From contig OZ014415.1 of NCBI GenBank assembly GCA_963965975.1, positions 1,059,001-1,123,000 on the forward strand: a DNA stretch of 64,000 bases, in the 5' to 3' direction. The notes beneath the pieces were generated by a model. It ran no database searches. It was given only the letters and a program-made list of their open reading frames with translations, and was not told the origin of the DNA. This document shows positions 1 to 10,245 of this stretch, one piece after another. Each line of letters opens with the position of its first letter. Within the stretch, counting starts at the first letter, position 1. The DNA is from Xestospongia bergquistia (lineage: Eukaryota > Porifera > Demospongiae > Haplosclerida > Petrosiidae). A program made the translations under genes and the position numbers.

Positions 1-19
1 TTGATGTCTCTCTCTCACT

Positions 20-22
20 CCT

Positions 23-62
<40 letters not shown>
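20..62 (+). repeat. (CT)n microsatellite serving as polypyrimidine tract
   Basis: An uninterrupted CT run ends four bases before the acceptor at 67-68 of the tail exon. The same arrangement recurs before the last exon at 5396 and, on the other strand, before the exon starting at 19049. Confidence 0.85.
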
Positions 63-66
<4 letters not shown>

Positions 67-68
67 AG

Positions 69-288
69 TATAACTGATTTTGAAATTGAACTGAATGAAT
101 GTAGTGCATATCAATTAGAAACATCTTACATGATTGCACATGATCAACTAACAACTAGGTATGCTAAAGTAGAGGACCCCCCATATCACCAACTATCTAC
201 ATCTCCTTCCTCATCATCACAAAGTCCTCGATCACTACTCTCTCAAGAGGATGAAGCCAGTGCTACTATATATGAAAATCTTATATAG
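69..288 (+). CDS. Ig-FN3 receptor copy 1, last exon only (cytoplasmic tail)
   Basis: This is the terminal exon of a receptor whose other exons lie left of the window. It starts after a TTTAG acceptor and is in the same phase as the matching exon of the receptor at 3041-5573. It encodes a tail of about 72 residues rich in Ser, Pro and Tyr, ending at TAG 286-288. Tyrosine motifs seen are TRYAKV, which fits the ITSM pattern T-x-Y-x-x-V/I, PPYHQL, and the C-terminal TIYENL. The last contains Y-x-N, the Grb2-type SH2 pattern. This is the longest tail that includes both the ITSM and the terminal YE motif among the copies using the CT-rich acceptor. Function as a phosphotyrosine docking tail follows from the motifs only. 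Confidence 0.75.
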
Positions 289-1256
289 TGGATTACATCT
301 ATTATTATACAACCTATATTATATATAATACACATACATTATATATAATATATACTGCTACTTGTACACTTTGTACTCATTAATACAGTCTAGGTATCAT
401 CACAGTTTTTACAGGTGCATTAAACCTTAGAGGACCACTGTCACAACATACCCACCTTTATTAAAAACCACTGCTGTAACATGTGGAATGTTAATTAAAA
501 GAAAATTCTTATCTATAAGTTTTAACATTTATAAAAAGCTTACAATATAATATTCAATAGTTACTACTATAGAACAACAAGTGATTTTGATCAGGTTTTT
601 GTAAATCTTTCAGGTGCTAAAACAGAGGGAGAGAGCATGTATGATTATATTATGATTGTAATAGCAATGACGAACTGGATAATGAAGTCCTTTAGGTTGT
701 GTTCAGATAAATGTTTTAAAAATTTCCATGCCTGACTTAAACTCATAATTAGTAGCATTTCATCTATGATATATTCACATAATTACACAAGTTAAAAAAT
801 TACAATACTATTAACTTGTGCTCGTTGCTAAGGACAAGATGTGGGGGGTCCTTCTTGGTGTAACTTCTATGATGATGTAACTTGTACTATGATGATGACA
901 TCACTATGTGTCATAAGGTTTTGGCTTAGGGTTTAGGTGATGGATTTAGATGATGTCAGCATATATATATGATGACATCACTAAGTGTCATTTAATGACG
1001 ATGTCATCAGAGTGAAAGAACCACCCCACATGGGTTCAAGTGTCCATGGAAATGGCCCCATAGGCAAGAACAACAAACAAACTATAATGTTTGATGGTCT
1101 GTAGCAATATGTTATTTAGAAAACAGAAAGTCAAGCATATATACGCTGGCTCTTTTCATTAACAAACTTTGTGAATCTTGTGGGGTTTTTTAAAGGAAAT
1201 AAATCTTATAGGCGTGGCCTCTAGGAGTAATTGCCTGAATTTTGTCACATATAGTT
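289..1256. other. Downstream spacer of receptor copy 1
   Basis: No gene is seen. The first 150 bases resemble the 3' flanks of the other receptors (repeated motifs around TATATAATACACATACA). Two direct copies of a segment beginning GATGACATCACTA lie near 894 and 970. Confidence 0.5.
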
Positions 1257-1345
1257 TATTAACCATATATGGTCATACGTGTATGTTTATTAAGTAACTA
1301 TTAATAAGCTATTAATTAACTATTAGAAATTGATTAAAATGCATA
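1257..1345. repeat. Unit-boundary repeat, copy 1
   Basis: A block beginning near TTAACCATATATGGT and running through TTAATTAACTATTAGAAATT recurs after each receptor: near 2745-2805, 6045-6135, 9725-9800 and 17855-17935. It marks the edge of the tandemly duplicated unit. Confidence 0.7.
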
Positions 1346-1399
1346 CAGAAAAAAATCAATTAAAATATTATACAAAATTTGTAACTAACATGACTAATA

Positions 1400-1775
1400 A
1401 AATATTAAGAGCAACACAAAATATAACCAACAGTTCAGCTATCATAGCATTGCGTATCACAGTAACACCATACGTGTCATTTCACCAAAATCAGAGTCTT
1501 ATGCTAATACTGGATGCTCAGGACATCCAATCAACTGTAAAATCCTGTCTTGCTAGCCTACACCTTTTTTACTTGTTTATACACCTGTTTCATGTGTGGA
1601 TTATCAAAAACCTGTGAGAACTAAAATGTTAGTGACAGCAAAGCCTTCATGGACAAGTCTTCAATGTGCTAACTTAGAGGGGAAGTATTGAGAGTGATGA
1701 TGACCCCATAAATGAGGTACCTTGGTATGGCCTATATTGCAACACGCATGTTCTTGCCACTCCCATTTTTGAGGA
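1400..1775 (-). pseudogene. Relic of the small membrane-protein gene, copy a
   Basis: Read on the + strand this stretch aligns with the last exon of the gene at 18597-21216. Shared signals, in the same order, are AAGAGCAACACAAAATATAA, a segment around TCAACTGTAAAA, and a block near TATTGAGAGTGATGATGACC. No long minus-strand reading frame remains. It lies antisense and directly upstream of the pseudogene at 1866-2610. Two further relics occupy the same position before the receptors at 7197 and 14946. Confidence 0.6.
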
Positions 1776-1865
1776 AGGAGCTGGAAGCGGCACCATGAAA
1801 AAAAGTGAAACAATGATGCTGTTCACTACCATCCTCCGCACTTGTTAAGACTTTTCCAGACTTCT

Positions 1866-2610
1866 TTTGTGTTACAGTTAGTGTACTAATACCATTGTTT
1901 GTCAGCTCAAATGATGTAATCCTCCTCCATTACCTCATGCTGGTAAGTTTTGTATATGTATATTAACTAATTGTTATATAATACAGGAGTCCAATTATAT
2001 GGAGGATACAATAATATGTTCTATGACTCCTATCCAATTAACTCTATAATTCCTGCCAATTATTTCCATCATGATGATCCAAACAGCGATAGATTAAATG
2101 ATGGCTTGTGGTGTCAAAGTGCTAGAAATGAATCTAATATTGGAGTATGGTATTATCCTAATGGTAGTCAAGTGTCTACAGTAGATGACTCATCACCATT
2201 ACATTCTGTGTATATATCAGGACAGGTTGGACTATATTGTGAAAAAGGAGTAAATAATTATGAGGGTATTTATATACCAGATGAACATAATGTAAATCAA
2301 ACATTGAGAGTAGCACTGTATAATCTATACACATGTACAAATGATTTTGTCATAAACATGTTTATGTATATAAATTGATAATGTCTGTATAATATTTTGT
2401 ATTAGATCTGTGGATAATAATGACACTATCAAGAAATGTCCAAAGTTAGTTATAACTAATACACCAGGCATTATTAATGTTTCTCTCTCTCTCTCTATTC
2501 AGTATGACTGATTTTGAAATCAAAATTAATTAACAGAATGTAGTGCACGTCAGTCAGTAAACAAAGAAGAAGATGCCACTACTGATATTATATATGAAGC
2601 TGTTATGTAG
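1866..2610 (+). pseudogene. Ig-FN3 receptor copy 2, collapsed pseudogene
   Basis: The signal-peptide exon (about 1866-1942) matches its paralogs, but the initiator ATG equivalent is absent. The first Ig exon (from 1987) is readable but has lost nine bases that encode the Y-T-C region holding the second Ig cysteine. The second Ig, FN3, stalk and membrane exons are all missing. The sequence passes directly to a degenerate 33-bp cytoplasmic exon near 2405 and a last exon near 2500-2610 with in-frame stops. The end still reads IIYEAV before TAG, an ITIM-type motif. This is a host gene fragment left by deletion within the tandem array. Confidence 0.75.
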
Positions 2611-3040
2611 AGAATTACACCTCTATCATTACATCATCTACTATACATATATACATTATACCAATATTAATAGTTTATGTACACTAATTTATACCTAGAA
2701 ACTAAAATACTCCTAGCTTACTTATTTTTATTTATGTTTACCATGTATATGTATGTATGGTGTATTAATTAACTATTAGAGATTATTAACAAATAATTTT
2801 GATTTAAATTATATAGAAAAATAAAATTATTAATTATTTGTTATTTGTTCTTTTATTAAGTGTAATTTATATTGTACATGAAATAGTAGTCCTATTTGAC
2901 TTTAAAATTCGTATTCTCCTGAGTACATATAAATTTAACCCTTCAAATGCAAGTAACACGTCGTCCGCAGATTGCCTCGCCAATATATACGCTAGGAGGC
3001 GGGCAGTCTGGGGGACTGTAGTCATTATCGAGCCTTGTAT
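2611..3040. other. Spacer and 5' flank of receptor copy 3
   Basis: It holds a copy of the boundary repeat (about 2745-2805) followed by a GC-richer stretch (2945-3040) not seen before the other receptors. No relic of the antisense membrane-protein gene is recognised here, so this receptor probably has a different promoter from its paralogs. Confidence 0.5.
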
Positions 3041-5573
3041 ATGATGTCGAGTGTCTTCTTTTACCTAACAGTTGGTTTACTAATGCCAATGTTTGCTATA
3101 TCTAATGTTAGTCCTCCTCCATTACCTCATACTGGTAAGTTATCTATAGCTATATTAACTAATTATTATATAATACAGGAGTCCAATTGTATGGAGGATA
3201 CAATAATATGACCTATCCAAATAACTCATTGATTCCTGCAAATAATTTCTATGAAAGTAATAAAAACAATGATAGCTTAAATGATGGCTTGTGGTGTCAA
3301 AGTGCTAGAAATGAGCCTAATATTGGAATATGGTATTATCCTAATGGTAGTCAAGTGTCTACAGTAAATGACTCATCACCATTACGTTCTGTGTATATGC
3401 CAGGACAGATTGGACTATATCGTGACTATGGGATAAATAACTATGAGGGTATTTATACATGTATTATACCAGATGAACATAATGTAAATCAAACATTGAG
3501 AGTAGCACTGTACAAGGAGCATACTTACAGAATAAATAGTGAGTTAAATTATATTAACAATTAATAATAGTTTTATTAATGTGTTCAGGAGGACCTAGGA
3601 TCATTGAAACTACATTCAACTCATTACTATCTACCAGAGATAATCCAGCATTCCTAATATCCTTTAATGTTACAAATGGAACAGCAACATATATCAATTG
3701 TACATTAAATGATACTTTGATCTATCCCAATATTACACAGACTATTCTATCATATCAACTACCAACTAAAATTTTAGTAAAGCTTCTATTTGAATCAAGA
3801 GATGAAGGATGGTACAATTGTTCTGTGTCTAACTCCAGAGTTAAGGATGAATACTACAATAATATAAGTCAAGCATATCCTGCTCACAGTAACATATATG
3901 TTAAAGGTATGTATAATAGAACAAGACAATGTAATAATCGTTTGTTAATTATAGTTGCCAGAAAACCAGTCAATGTCACAGCTAAGTGGATAGGTTTGTC
4001 TAATGTTCTAGTCACATGGTCTCCACCTGTTGATAATGATCCATTAATAGCTGGTTATGAGGTCTTCTATAGTGTTAGTGATTGTGATTGTAAAACATTC
4101 AGTGTAGGAATGACCAATGCTACATTTCTGATGATCAATGGTTTATGTAATGCTCAAAACTACAGTTTCTTTATTATGTCATATTCAAATGAGGAACATA
4201 CACTTCCAAGTGAATGGAGTGATATTATAACATTAATTACAGGTAAGTTATCAAAATGTTATAATTTGTATTTTAAAATTTCTTCATTATGTTTTCTATC
4301 CAAGTCAATGAAGTGACACCATCATCAGTTAATGGAGTAGAGTTGTCAACATCATTGATATCATCTATTGACATCAGCAGAGCAACATCATCATTAGCCA
4401 ATGTAATAACATCATCAGTCAATAAAGTAACAACTCTCTCAGTCAGTGAAGTAACAACTCTCCCAGTCAATGAAGTAACAACTCTCTCCGTCAGTGAAGT
4501 AACAACTCTCCCAGTCAATGAAGTAACAACTCTCTCTGTCAGTAAAGTAACAACTCTCCCAGTCAATGAAGTAACAACTCTCTCAGTCAATGAAGTAACA
4601 ACTCTCTCAGTCAGTGAAGTAACAACTCTCCCAGTCAATGAAGTAACAACTCTCTCAGTCAGTGAAGTAACAACTCTCCCAGTCAATGAAGTAACAACTC
4701 TCTCAGTCAGTGAAGTAACAACTCTCCCAGTCAATGAAGTAACAACTCTCTCCGTCAGTGAAGTAACAACTCTCTCAGTCAATGAAGTAACAACTCTCTC
4801 AGTCAGTGAAGTAACAACTCTCCCAGTCAATGAAGTAACAACTCTCTCAGTCAGTAAAGTAACAACTCTCCCAGTCAATGAAGTAACAACTCTCTCCGTC
4901 AGTGAAGTAACAACTCTCCCAGTCAATGAAGTAACAACTCTCTCAGTCAGTGAAGTAACAACTCTCCCAGTCAATGAAATAACAACTCTCCCAGTGAATG
5001 AAGTAACAACTCTTTCAGTCAGTGAAGTAACAGTAGTACTAAAACCAATTGCAAGTTCTGAAGTAAGCAACTATATTTATGATCAAGTGTCATTATTATT
5101 GTCAATTGGTGTTGGATTTCTACTTCTCACTAACCTCATTACTATCATTGTATTTATTATAAGCTGTTTATGGTTGTTAAGATCTAAAAGAAGACATGAA
5201 AAATTGTAAGTGTTAAAGTTAATTTGAAATGTTACATTTTTAGTAATGTTACTATTAATAACATGTATGTATTTGTAATTTGTAGATTTAGTAATCGTAT
5301 CAACAAGAAGTATCCAAGGTTAGTTATATTAATATCTGGTGTACATCACTTTTAATGATTCCTCCCTCTCTCTCTCTCTCTCTCTCTCTGTTTAGTGCAA
5401 CTAATTTTGAAATTGAACTGAATGAATGTGGTACAAATCAATTAGAAACATCTTATGTGATTGAACATTATCAACAAACAACTAGGTATGCTAAAATAGA
5501 GGACTCCCCACATCGCCAACTATCTATTTCTCCTCCCTCATCATCCCAAAGTCCTCGATCGCCACTCTCTTAA
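3041..5573 (+). CDS. Ig-Ig-FN3 single-pass receptor with long repetitive stalk and ITSM tail (copy 3)
   Basis: Seven exons are predicted: 3041-3134, 3179-3538, 3589-3906, 3955-4242, 4305-5205, 5286-5318 and 5396-5573. All joins have GT/AG and keep frame, giving 723 residues. Order: signal peptide (first ~24 residues), Ig-like 1 (LWCQS and YTC cysteines, W 13 residues after the first), Ig-like 2 (YINC and WYNC), FN3 with VTWSPP, a stalk built from 25 eight-residue repeats, a membrane helix (VSLLLSIGVGFLLLTN onward), basic RSKRRHEK, then the tail with TRYAKI (Y696). Many N-x-S/T sites suggest heavy glycosylation. The frame stops at TAA 5571-5573, before the terminal YE motif found in copies 1 and 5. 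A type I membrane receptor is well supported; ligand unknown. Confidence 0.85.
4427..5026 (+). repeat. 24-bp coding minisatellite, 25 units
   Basis: Exactly 25 units of 24 bp fill the span in frame, each encoding V-T-T-L-[S/P]-V-[S/N]-[E/K]. Most alternate between an S...S form and a P...N form, giving a 48-bp higher-order period. It forms the extracellular stalk. The paralog at 14946-17702 carries only two to three such units, and the one at 7197-9493 none. Confidence 0.97.
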
Positions 5574-6764
5574 AAGGATGGAGCCAGTGCTATTATGAAA
5601 ATGTTATGTAGAGGATTAGATCTCTATTACTATACAATCTATATTATATATAATACACATACACTATACATAATACCTATATTACTACTTGTACACTTTA
5701 TGCTTATTAACACAGTCTAGTAATAATTCTTATCAACACACATACTTCTTACTGGTACATTAAGTACCAGAATTTTGTCACATACAGTTCATTAACCATA
5801 TATTGTTATATCTAATGGTTTGTTATTTTATTAATTAAAAATTACAAATTACTATCATCACCTGCTCTCAAGAGAAAAGAGCCAGTACTAGTATATATGA
5901 ATGTCTTATATAGAGGACTACATCTCTATTACTAGATACTCCACTTGTTCACTTTGTACTCATTAACACAGTCATATCTTGGTGATCATTCTTTTTATCA
6001 CAGTTTTTATAGGTGCATTAATTACCTGTATTTTGTCACATATAGTTTATTAACCATATATGGTCATACATGTATGGTTTATTAAGTAACTATTAATATG
6101 ATATTAATTAACTATTAGAAATTATCAACAAATCAAAATACAAAATCAATTAAAATATTATACAAATTTGTAACTAATATAAAATAATATATTTTTATAA
6201 AAATACAAAGTTCTTACTTAATTAAAAGAACAATATATCAAAAAGAAAAAGCTAAAGATATTTTAAATAATCATTACCTATTATATAATACTAGTTAACA
6301 AAGAGAGATACTCTTAGATAGTAGTAACATATGCTTGACAAGACCGTATCTTCATGTCTATTCTCACATTTGACTTAGTAGAACTAAAAAAGATTAATTT
6401 ATTTATGTATCTTTTATTAATTGACATTATAATCTGTTAATTAATTTTTCCCATTAACTTATAAAATCAAAATTCCTTTATCCTCCCCTCCCAAAAATAT
6501 CCAGACCCTAAAACTAAAACCAAAAATATCCAGACCCTAAAATGGTTAACTGCGACTCACGACAATATGATGAAAAAAAAATTGAGTGGCTATCCAATAA
6601 AATTTGGCAGTGTGTAGTAGCACTTAGGAATGACCAGCCAGCCACATGTACTTTAACGGGAAATTAATACTGACCTCTCGCCTCACCCCTAAACTTTAAT
6701 GCTCACATGTTAACACAATGAAGACATCATTATTCAACTAGTCTCAGTTAAATTCCACATCTTT
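5574..6764. other. Spacer with a receptor tail-exon fragment and boundary repeat
   Basis: No intact gene. At about 5868-5927 there is a fragment of a receptor last exon: it still reads as A-S-T-S-I-Y-E-C-L-I and stop. It is followed by the usual 3'-flank sequence and the boundary repeat near 6045-6135. This suggests another receptor unit was deleted down to its end. Confidence 0.6.
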
Positions 6765-7130
6765 AAAATTTTACTTTCAATCTATCCAAGAACACAACTA
6801 ATACAACAGTAAGAGCAACACAAAATATAACTTAATGGTTCAGCTATCATAGCATCAACTATGACAGCAGGACTATATATGTCATTTCACCAAGAGCAGA
6901 ATCTTATGCTAATATATACTGGATACTCAGGACAGCCAAAGTCAACTATAAAAACCTGTCTTGCTAACTTACATTGAGTTTAACTTGTTTATACACCTGC
7001 TTCACGTGTGGATTATCAAAAACCTGTGAAAACTAAAATTTTAGCAACAGCCAAACCTTTATTGACCAGTCTTCAGTGTGTTAATGAAGAGGGGGAGTAT
7101 TGAGAGTGATGATGACCCCATAAATGAAGC
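6765..7130 (-). pseudogene. Relic of the small membrane-protein gene, copy b
   Basis: Read on the + strand it follows the last exon of 18597-21216 from TTTTACTTTCAATCTATCC to the block CCCATAAATGAAGCATGGTA, with several internal gaps. No reading frame survives. It ends about 65 bases before the receptor start at 7197, so receptor promoter sequence overlaps or abuts it. Confidence 0.65.
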
Positions 7131-7196
7131 ATGGTATGGCTCTTTCTTGCCACTCCCGTTTTTGAGGGAGGGGCTGGAAACAGCGCCACGAGAGCA

Positions 7197-9493
7197 ATGA
7201 TGATCTTTTGTGTTACAGTTGGTGTACTAATATCATTGTTTGTCAGCTCTAATGAGATTAATCCTCCTCCTTTACCTCATACTGGTCAGTTTTTTATAGC
7301 TACATTAACTAATTATTATATAATACAGGAGTCCAATTATATGGAGGATACAATAATATGACCTACCCAAATAACTCATTGATTCCTGCAAATTATTTCT
7401 ATGAAAGTAATAAAAACAATGATGGATTAAATGATGGCTTGTGGTGTCAAAGTGCTAGAAATGAGCCTAATATTGGAATATGGTATTATCCTAATGGTAG
7501 TCAAGTGTCTACAGTAAATGACTCATCACCATTACGTTCTGTGTATATGCCAGGACAGATTGGACTATATCGTGACTATGGGATAAATAACTCTGAGGGT
7601 ATTTATACATGTATTATACCAGATGAATGTAATGTAAATCAAACATTGAGAGTAGCACTGTACAAGCAGTATACTTACAGAATAAATAGTGAGTTAAATT
7701 ATATTAACAATTAATAATAGTTTTATTAATGTGTTCAGGTGGACCTAAAATCATTGAAACTACATTCAACTCATTACTATCTACTAGAGATAATCCAGCA
7801 TTCTTGGTATCCTTTAATGTTACAAATGGAACAGCAACATATATCAATTGTACATTAAATGATACTTTGATCTATCCCAATATTACACAGACTATTCTAT
7901 CATATCAACTACCAACTAAAATTTTAGTAAAGCTTCTATTTCAATCAAGATATGAAGGATGGTACAATTGTTCTGTGTCTAACTCCAGAGTTAAGGACTA
8001 CAATAATATAAGTCAAGCATATCCTGCTCACAGTAACATATATGTTAAAGGTATATATATGTATAAAATAATGCATATTAATTAATCCTTGCCAATCACT
8101 ACAAAGTAAGGGTTACAATACTTGTCTTATGAGTGCTAGTATCTTATCAACTAATCAACTAATGTCAATTACTACACGTGTAACAATAACTTGTATATTT
8201 TCATAGATGTTATGATATTGATCTAGTTTGAGATAACCTCTAAATAAATATTATTGTACTATATTTTAGCTACAACAAGGGTTCCACATATTAGTGCTTT
8301 TTATTACATTTGTATAGTTGCTAGAAAACCTGTTAATGTCACAGCTAATTGGATAGGTTCCTCTGATGTTCTAGTCACATGGTCTTCACCTGTTGATAAT
8401 GATCCATTAATAGCTGGTTATGAGGTCTTCTATGGTGTTAGTAATTGTGATTGTAAAACATTCAGTGTAGGAATGACCAATGCTACATTTCTGATGATCA
8501 GTGGCTTATGTAATGCTCAAAACTACAGTTTCTTTGTAATGTCATATTCAAACGAGGAACATACACTTCCAAGTGAATGGAGTGATATTATAACACTAAT
8601 TACTGGTAAGTTATTAAGATATTATAATTTGTATTTTTAAAATTCCTTTATTATGTTTAAGTCAATGAAGTGACACCATCACCAATTAACGGAGCAACTC
8701 CAAGCTCTCAACCACCAAGCAACCATATTTGTGGACATGTATCGTTATTATTGTCAATTGGTATGGGATTTCTACTTTTCACTAACTTCATCACTATCAT
8801 TGTCCTCATTATAAGCTGTTCATGGTTTATAAGATATAAAAGAAGACATGATAAAAAGTAAGTATTAAATTTAATTTGAAATTCTTATATATATTTAATA
8901 ATGCTATATATATATATGAGTTATATTTATCATGGTTCAGAGGTCTACATGGATTATATAAACCTTCCAATGAGAGAATTTATATAATATTTTGTCCAAA
9001 AATGATATCTTTACAAACTCCTGAATTGGCAGGTTTATATAATTCATATAAATTAATGAACTCAAGTATAATATATAATATATCATAATATATCTGCTAT
9101 AATAAGTTATCATGAAATAAACTGCCATTATCATTTTGTAGTATAGCATGTGGTTGTCAAGTAATAGCCTTAAATTCTTAGGTAGGCAGGTTTATAACAC
9201 TTATAGACCTGTCACTAATGACAGAACTGATATAACTTGTCATCAGGTCTATATAAACATGTTGCTTTGCTGATTATGAAAAAAAGACCTAGCTGTTTTA
9301 GATGTTAGTTTTTAAATTTGCTTGCTAGGAGGTCTAAAAACTGACACTTCTATTCAAAATGTATGGACTATAAATCTCATTATATGCTTATGTATTTTGT
9401 AGATTTACTAACGGTACATATAATTTGGTTGAAGATGATCAACTAACAACAATGTATGATAAAATAGACGACTCCACACTTCACCACGTATGA
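7197..9493 (+). CDS. Ig-Ig-FN3 single-pass receptor, short stalk (copy 4)
   Basis: Six exons: 7197-7284, 7329-7688, 7739-8050, 8318-8605, 8662-8857 and 9403-9493. Frame is kept through all joins, giving 444 residues. Domains follow the family order: signal peptide with two adjacent ATGs, Ig-like 1, Ig-like 2, FN3, a stalk of only about 25 residues without the eight-residue repeat, membrane helix (VSLLLSIGMGFLLFTN onward) and RYKRRHDK. The tail holds TMYDKI (Y433), an ITSM-type motif, then stops eight residues later, well short of its paralogs. The sequence after the stop (to about 9585) still resembles the paralogous tail, but its terminal tyrosine position reads His. Likely functional as a truncated-tail receptor, or recently decaying. 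Confidence 0.82.
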
Positions 9494-9892
9494 AGTTCTT
9501 CTCTTTTATCATCACAAAGTCCTCAATTACTTCTTTCTCTCTCAAGAAGAGAGACCATTACTTACACATGAAACTCTTATGTAGAGGATTACGCCTTTAT
9601 TAATAAACAATCTGTAGTGTACAATATACACACATATATAATAGTACATGTACATTTTGTATAATACAAACATGCACACACTATCTCCTTTTCATCATTC
9701 ATTACCTGAACAGTGTACACATGGTGCATTAACCATATATGGTATTACGTGTATGGTTTATTAATTATTAATTAATTAACTATTAGAATTATTAACAAAT
9801 CAAAATTTGATTAAAATACTGGTATATACAGAAAAAACTCAATAATAATATTATTGAACATTTGTAACTAACATAAAGTAATATATTTTAAT
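9494..9892. other. 3' flank of receptor copy 4 up to the transposon
   Basis: It contains the out-of-use remainder of the tail exon (to about 9585) and the boundary repeat (about 9725-9800). It runs to the AT at 9891-9892 that is duplicated by the transposon. Confidence 0.55.
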
Positions 9893-10174
9893 AGGCCTTT
9901 TCATGTAAAGCAGTAAGGAATTCATTAGAGAGATAATGAATATGGCGTCATTTCCGGGGTACATTCTTGCGCCATTTTGGGGTAGTTTACTGTAGAAGTG
10001 AATGGAAAAACACATCAATTTTGAACTTCAACTGTTTCCCGCCTGTACCGTTTATTCTTATTTTAAAAATATCAATTAAAAGATTGAAAATTGGACTTTA
10101 CAACAGCGTGCTTTTCATAAGAAGATTTTGTCGTGATTTTTTTGGAAAAAAGAGACCATTTTACTTCCTGTTTG
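9893..10174 (+). repeat. Left terminal inverted repeat
   Basis: It matches the reverse complement of 13845-14126. The first 19 bases are identical, a divergent patch follows (about bases 20-50), and the remaining ~230 bases differ at only a few positions. Confidence 0.93.
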
Positions 10175-10245
10175 TCGGCAGCCATTAGGTAAAGTACTGT
10201 GCTTGCATTGATAGATGATAATTTTACTATATATATAGATTTAAA

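Noticed and set aside
1330-1617. Plus-strand open frame of 95 residues
   Set aside because: It overlaps the antisense relic of the small membrane-protein gene and has no recognisable domain or splice support.
4427-5026. Regular repeat array resembling a CRISPR
   Set aside because: Units are contiguous with no spacers, translate in frame, and lie in an animal gene.
4273-5070. Long minus-strand open frame of V-V-T-S-L-T-G/E-R repeats
   Set aside because: It is the antisense of the 24-bp coding minisatellite in the receptor stalk; the repeat length keeps all its frames open.
9967-10188. Open frame starting MRHFGVVYC, with a twin at 13831-14052
   Set aside because: Both lie inside the transposon's inverted repeats and mirror each other; no domain is seen.
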